Below, in pieces: positions 14,527-17,027 of a stretch of DNA of 17,027 nt. Origin of the DNA: Alcaligenaceae bacterium (GTDB taxonomy: Bacteria; Pseudomonadota; Gammaproteobacteria; Burkholderiales; Burkholderiaceae_B); the NCBI GenBank assembly GCA_947380655.1, contig CANCRX010000064.1, positions 1 through 17,027 on the forward strand. The letters run 5' to 3'. The translations under genes and the position numbers were made by a program. How positions within the stretch are numbered: position 1 is the stretch's first letter; each line of letters begins with the position of its first letter. The notes below the pieces were generated by a model, which saw only the letters and a list, made by a program, of their open reading frames with translations, was not told where the DNA came from and made no database searches.

Positions 14527-15885
14527 TCAGGCCTTGACTGATCCCCAGCGGGTCAGCCTGATCGATGCGACAGTCGATATCCCATAGATACACATGACGA
14601 TTGCCATTAGCCAGAAATAATCTCGAGCAATTACCTCCTGACTGGCAAGCCACGTACCCACTCCTGCGACGAGTGCGAGTCTTAAGGTTCCGGCTAGGAC
14701 GGGACCTAATACTTTGCCAGAACCTTGCGAAGCAAAATAGAGTGTGAGTCCTAAACCAAAGAAAGGAAAAGCCAGACCAACAGTTTGCAAATATTGTCTG
14801 GCGTAAGTCAATACGGATTGATCGCTAGTAAAGATAGTTGCCCATAAATCGGGTGCAACACTTACCAACCCACCGACGATTGCCAGATTAAAAGCTGAGA
14901 CGAGTCCGGCCGTCCAGGCTACTTTTCTGGCACGGACAATATTTCCTGCTCCAATGGCCATGCCAACCATCGGTACCGACGCTACGCCAATGCCAAAGGA
15001 AATAGGGATCAAAAGGAATTCCAGTCGCTGGCCGATCCCGTATCCTGCGAGTTCAGGCACCCCTAGTCTGGCGATCAATCCTGTGAAAATAAGAATAGCG
15101 AGGACTGATTGCACAGGAGAAAGACAGGCGAGGGCTCCTACCTTTAAGATGTCGTAGAACATTTCCCATTGAAAAATCACCCCGCGAACGCTCAGTCTTA
15201 TGCGCCCGCGACCCGTGGTGAGATACCAGAGAAAAAACACGACGCCCGCACCCGTGGAAATGATAAAACCATAGGCCACACCAATCATGCCAAAGGAGGG
15301 GATGGGGCCTGCACCAAGCGAAAGTATTCCTCCTAGGATAATTTGCAGGATCGCTGTTGCAAAGATCGCAGCCGAAGGAATCATCATGTTGCCGGTGCCA
15401 CGCAAAATGGAGGCAAGTGTATTGCTCAGCCAAAGTAAAAATGCACCCCAGAACAACACATTTGAATACCTCACTGCTTCAGCTAATACTGCATCCTTAC
15501 CGCCCAGAAGTTGATAAAAGGATGAGCCATACATAAGGAAAATAATCGTATAGATGATGCCGGCACAGCTACCAATCGTTATTGCATGAATGGCCAGCGT
15601 ATTGGCACGCTCAGAATTATTAGCACCTAAGGCACGACTGATCGCAGACGAAACGGCGCCACCCATCGCACCGGAGGACATCATCTGGGTCAGCATGGCA
15701 AAAGGGAAAACCAAGGCGATTGCGGCAAGCGGTGTTGTACCGAGCCGGCCAATGTAGAACGTTTCAGTGATGCCAACCAGCACCTGCATCACCATGGCAA
15801 GTACGTTCGGTATCGCCAGTTTCAGTAGGGTCGAGAGGATGGGGCCGCTCTTCATTCTCTCAATGGCTGGGTGCAACTTGCTCAA
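14527..15885 (-). CDS. MATE family multidrug/toxin efflux transporter
   Basis: 452 aa, the normal MATE length, with about 12 predicted membrane helices in two related halves. The first half begins LLKLAIPNVLAMVMQVLVGITETFYIGRLG, the classical MatE opening, followed by PFAMLTQMMSSGAMGGAVSSAISRALG and LRGTGNMMIPS. The second half begins LKVGALACLSPVQSVLAILIFTGLIARLG with the GYGIGQRLEFLLIPISFGIGVASVPMVGMAIG stretch. These proteins export drugs or metabolites using H+ or Na+ gradients. The TTG at 15885 has an AAAGAGA-type site at suitable distance. The alternative ATG at 15855 has GAGAG almost touching it, so 15885 is kept with moderate certainty. It is divergent from ogt and followed by a Bug gene. 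Substrate not predictable. Confidence 0.9.
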   Translation of the reverse strand: MSKLHPAIERMKSGPILSTLLKLAIPNVLAMVMQVLVGITETFYIGRLGTTPLAAIALVFPFAMLTQMMSSGAMGGAVSSAISRALGANNSERANTLAIHAITIGSCAGIIYTIIFLMYGSSFYQLLGGKDAVLAEAVRYSNVLFWGAFLLWLSNTLASILRGTGNMMIPSAAIFATAILQIILGGILSLGAGPIPSFGMIGVAYGFIISTGAGVVFFLWYLTTGRGRIRLSVRGVIFQWEMFYDILKVGALACLSPVQSVLAILIFTGLIARLGVPELAGYGIGQRLEFLLIPISFGIGVASVPMVGMAIGAGNIVRARKVAWTAGLVSAFNLAIVGGLVSVAPDLWATIFTSDQSVLTYARQYLQTVGLAFPFFGLGLTLYFASQGSGKVLGPVLAGTLRLALVAGVGTWLASQEVIARDYFWLMAIVMCIYGISTVASIRLTRWGSVKA

Positions 15886-15993
15886 GATCGGTCTCTTTAA
15901 ATTGGAATTTCGAAAGAATCCCTTCGAAGCATCGTACTTTGAACTGACTTATGTCACAATGAATTTCAGTCGTGACGGATGAGGAATGTGCGG
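15886..15993. promoter_or_regulatory. Divergent MATE/ogt intergenic region with two TTCGAA sites
   Basis: The region contains two copies of the palindrome TTCGAA (15909-15914 and 15923-15928), 14 bp centre to centre, which could be a regulator site. No strong sigma-70 promoter is evident; TTGAAC further right is a weak -35 candidate for ogt. Confidence 0.25.
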
Positions 15994-16479
15994 ATGAACT
16001 TGCAACGAATGAATATCAATACACCACTTGGCGTAATGATCATTGCTGCGAGCGATGAGGGGTTAGCGGGTCTTTGGTTTGAAGATCAGCAACATATGCC
16101 TAAGTATGCGGGTTGGAACATCGTACGAAGTCACCCTGTACTGGATCAGGCAAAACGAGAAATCGACTTGTATTTCAAGGGGCAGTGCAAAACCTTTTCT
16201 ACTCCACGTGCACCGGCCTGGGGAACTGAGTTTCAACGACAGGTTTGGGAGACGTTGATGACGATCCCTTTAGGTCGTACGATGACTTACGGGGATATCG
16301 CTAAAAAATTAAATAATCCAGCCGCCGTGCGAGCGGTCGGTGCCGCGGTGGGGAGAAACCCCTGGAGCATCATGGCTCCTTGCCACCGTGTGCTTGGTGC
16401 CGATGGCGGCTTGACTGGATATGCGGGTGGCTTGGAGCGCAAAATTGAATTGTTACGTCTTGAAGGCGTTCTGCTTTAA
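15994..16479 (+). CDS. ogt: Methylated-DNA--[protein]-cysteine S-methyltransferase (Ogt/Ada C-terminal type)
   Basis: 161 aa suicide repair protein that removes alkyl groups from O6-alkylguanine (and O4-alkylthymine) in DNA by transfer to its own cysteine. The active site PCHRVLG is present with Cys130, preceded by the helix-turn-helix/recognition segment (YGDIAKKLNNPAAVRAVGAAVGRNP), and GYAGGLERKIELLRLEG follows. The N-terminal TPLGVMIIAASDEGLAGLWFE block is the usual small domain. An in-frame ATG at 15979 exists, but GAGGA lies 8 bases before the ATG at 15994, so 15994 is chosen. It is divergent from the MATE gene, and its stop overlaps the convergent MFS gene end by 4 bp. Nothing odd in the catalytic residues. 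Confidence 0.93.
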   Translation: MNLQRMNINTPLGVMIIAASDEGLAGLWFEDQQHMPKYAGWNIVRSHPVLDQAKREIDLYFKGQCKTFSTPRAPAWGTEFQRQVWETLMTIPLGRTMTYGDIAKKLNNPAAVRAVGAAVGRNPWSIMAPCHRVLGADGGLTGYAGGLERKIELLRLEGVLL

Positions 16480-17027
16480 TCCACTCGAATCCTGATTGCG
16501 CAAAGCGCTGCAAAAATACAAAGCGCTAATCCACAAGAAAGCCACAATACCTTTGTGCCCCATTCGGTTAATGCCATGCCAAAAAGAAAGGGCGAAACGG
16601 CCTGAGCAAATCTGGACGGCATCATGAGCCAGCCTTGGCGCTGTCCGTAACCTTGTGTACCAAAAATTGCGAGAGGTAAAGTCCCTCGCGAAATAATCAG
16701 AATTCCATTCCCCAGTCCGTGCAGAACAACAAAGAGTGCCGCCACAGGCGCACCAAAGAATAATAATGCTATGGCGCCCAAAGGATGGGCGAGCGCAGCG
16801 ATTCGCGTTCCGATTAGCGGGTGCATACGCCCTAGAAACATAAAGTCTAGAATGCGGCCGATGATTTGTGCGGGGCCAACCAGGGCACCGATTGTGAAGG
16901 CCAGTAAAAGCGGGACGCCAATCTCTTCAAGTAGTCTGGGCAAGTGTGACATCAGACCCATTCCAATAAATGCGCTTGCCGCAAAGACAAAAGCGAGTAA
17001 GAGTGTCGTGTATCGCGTCGTTGAGGG
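16476..17027 (-). CDS. Major facilitator superfamily transporter, C-terminal half (5' end outside window)
   Basis: The frame remains open to the window edge (first visible residues PSTTRYTTLLLAFVFAASAF), so the Met at 16961 is internal. About 183 residues are visible, with roughly six hydrophobic helices matching helices 7-12 of an MFS carrier. Segments include GVPLLLAFTIGALVGPAQIIGRILDF, GAPVAALFVVLHGLGNGILIISRG, the TLPLAIFG..GYGQRQGWLMMP loop and a final WLSCGLALCIFAALCAIRIRVD. This pattern resembles the smaller-metabolite MFS_1 group. Substrate cannot be assigned. Its stop overlaps the ogt stop by 4 bp. Confidence 0.8.
   Translation of the reverse strand, partial: PSTTRYTTLLLAFVFAASAFIGMGLMSHLPRLLEEIGVPLLLAFTIGALVGPAQIIGRILDFMFLGRMHPLIGTRIAALAHPLGAIALLFFGAPVAALFVVLHGLGNGILIISRGTLPLAIFGTQGYGQRQGWLMMPSRFAQAVSPFLFGMALTEWGTKVLWLSCGLALCIFAALCAIRIRVD

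Noticed and set aside
1..17027. Mobile element, prophage, CRISPR or toxin-antitoxin system
   Set aside because: No transposase, integrase, terminal inverted repeats, spaced direct repeats or small toxin/antitoxin pairs were found on reading both strands.

Overview
The window looks like chromosomal DNA of a betaproteobacterium, most likely Burkholderiales. The main reason is three Bug/TctC-type solute-binding proteins, a family greatly expanded in that order. The mltD tail, a MATE exporter, ogt and moderate base composition are compatible with this. Genus cannot be named from the sequence. No rRNA, tRNA, CRISPR array, insertion sequence, integrase or phage gene is visible, and no stretch over 300 bases lacks a gene.

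Layout. (1) 1-555: 3' end of a membrane-bound lytic transglycosylase (MltD type, ending without LysM repeats). (2) 589-4684: a small catabolic locus. An HpcH/HpaI aldolase and a Bug protein read left; a second Bug protein and an iron-dependent alcohol dehydrogenase read right, from a 97-bp divergent region. (3) 4667-10514, leftward: a very tight run of PstS-like protein A, PstS-like protein B, a TAXI-type binding protein anchored at both ends, a ModA-like protein, then (28 bp later) a protein with eight TPRs and a GT41 (O-GlcNAc-transferase-like) domain. (4) 10775-13487, rightward from a 260-bp divergent region: an overlapping DUF1800-DUF1501 pair. (5) 13497-15885, leftward: a MATE-family exporter followed by a third Bug protein. 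(6) 15994-16479: ogt, a DNA alkyl-transfer repair protein. (7) 16476-17027: C-terminal half of an MFS transporter.

The part most worth attention is regions 3 and 4. Four binding-protein genes from three folds (two PstS-like, one TAXI, one ModA) are packed with 0-18 bp between them. No permease, ATPase or TRAP membrane subunit is nearby, and the cluster faces a DUF1800-DUF1501 pair. DUF1501 belongs to the alkaline-phosphatase-like superfamily. The first PstS-like protein has no signal peptide, the second has a twin-arginine N-terminus, the TAXI protein is tethered by two membrane helices and has an Asp/Ser-rich tail, and DUF1501 also begins with a twin-arginine signal. Such an arrangement could be an envelope assembly that binds or modifies an anionic (phosphorylated or sulfated) ligand, or a sensing system, rather than a set of importers. 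That reading is inference. In total, seven solute-binding-protein genes lie within 13 kb with no cognate permease in view.
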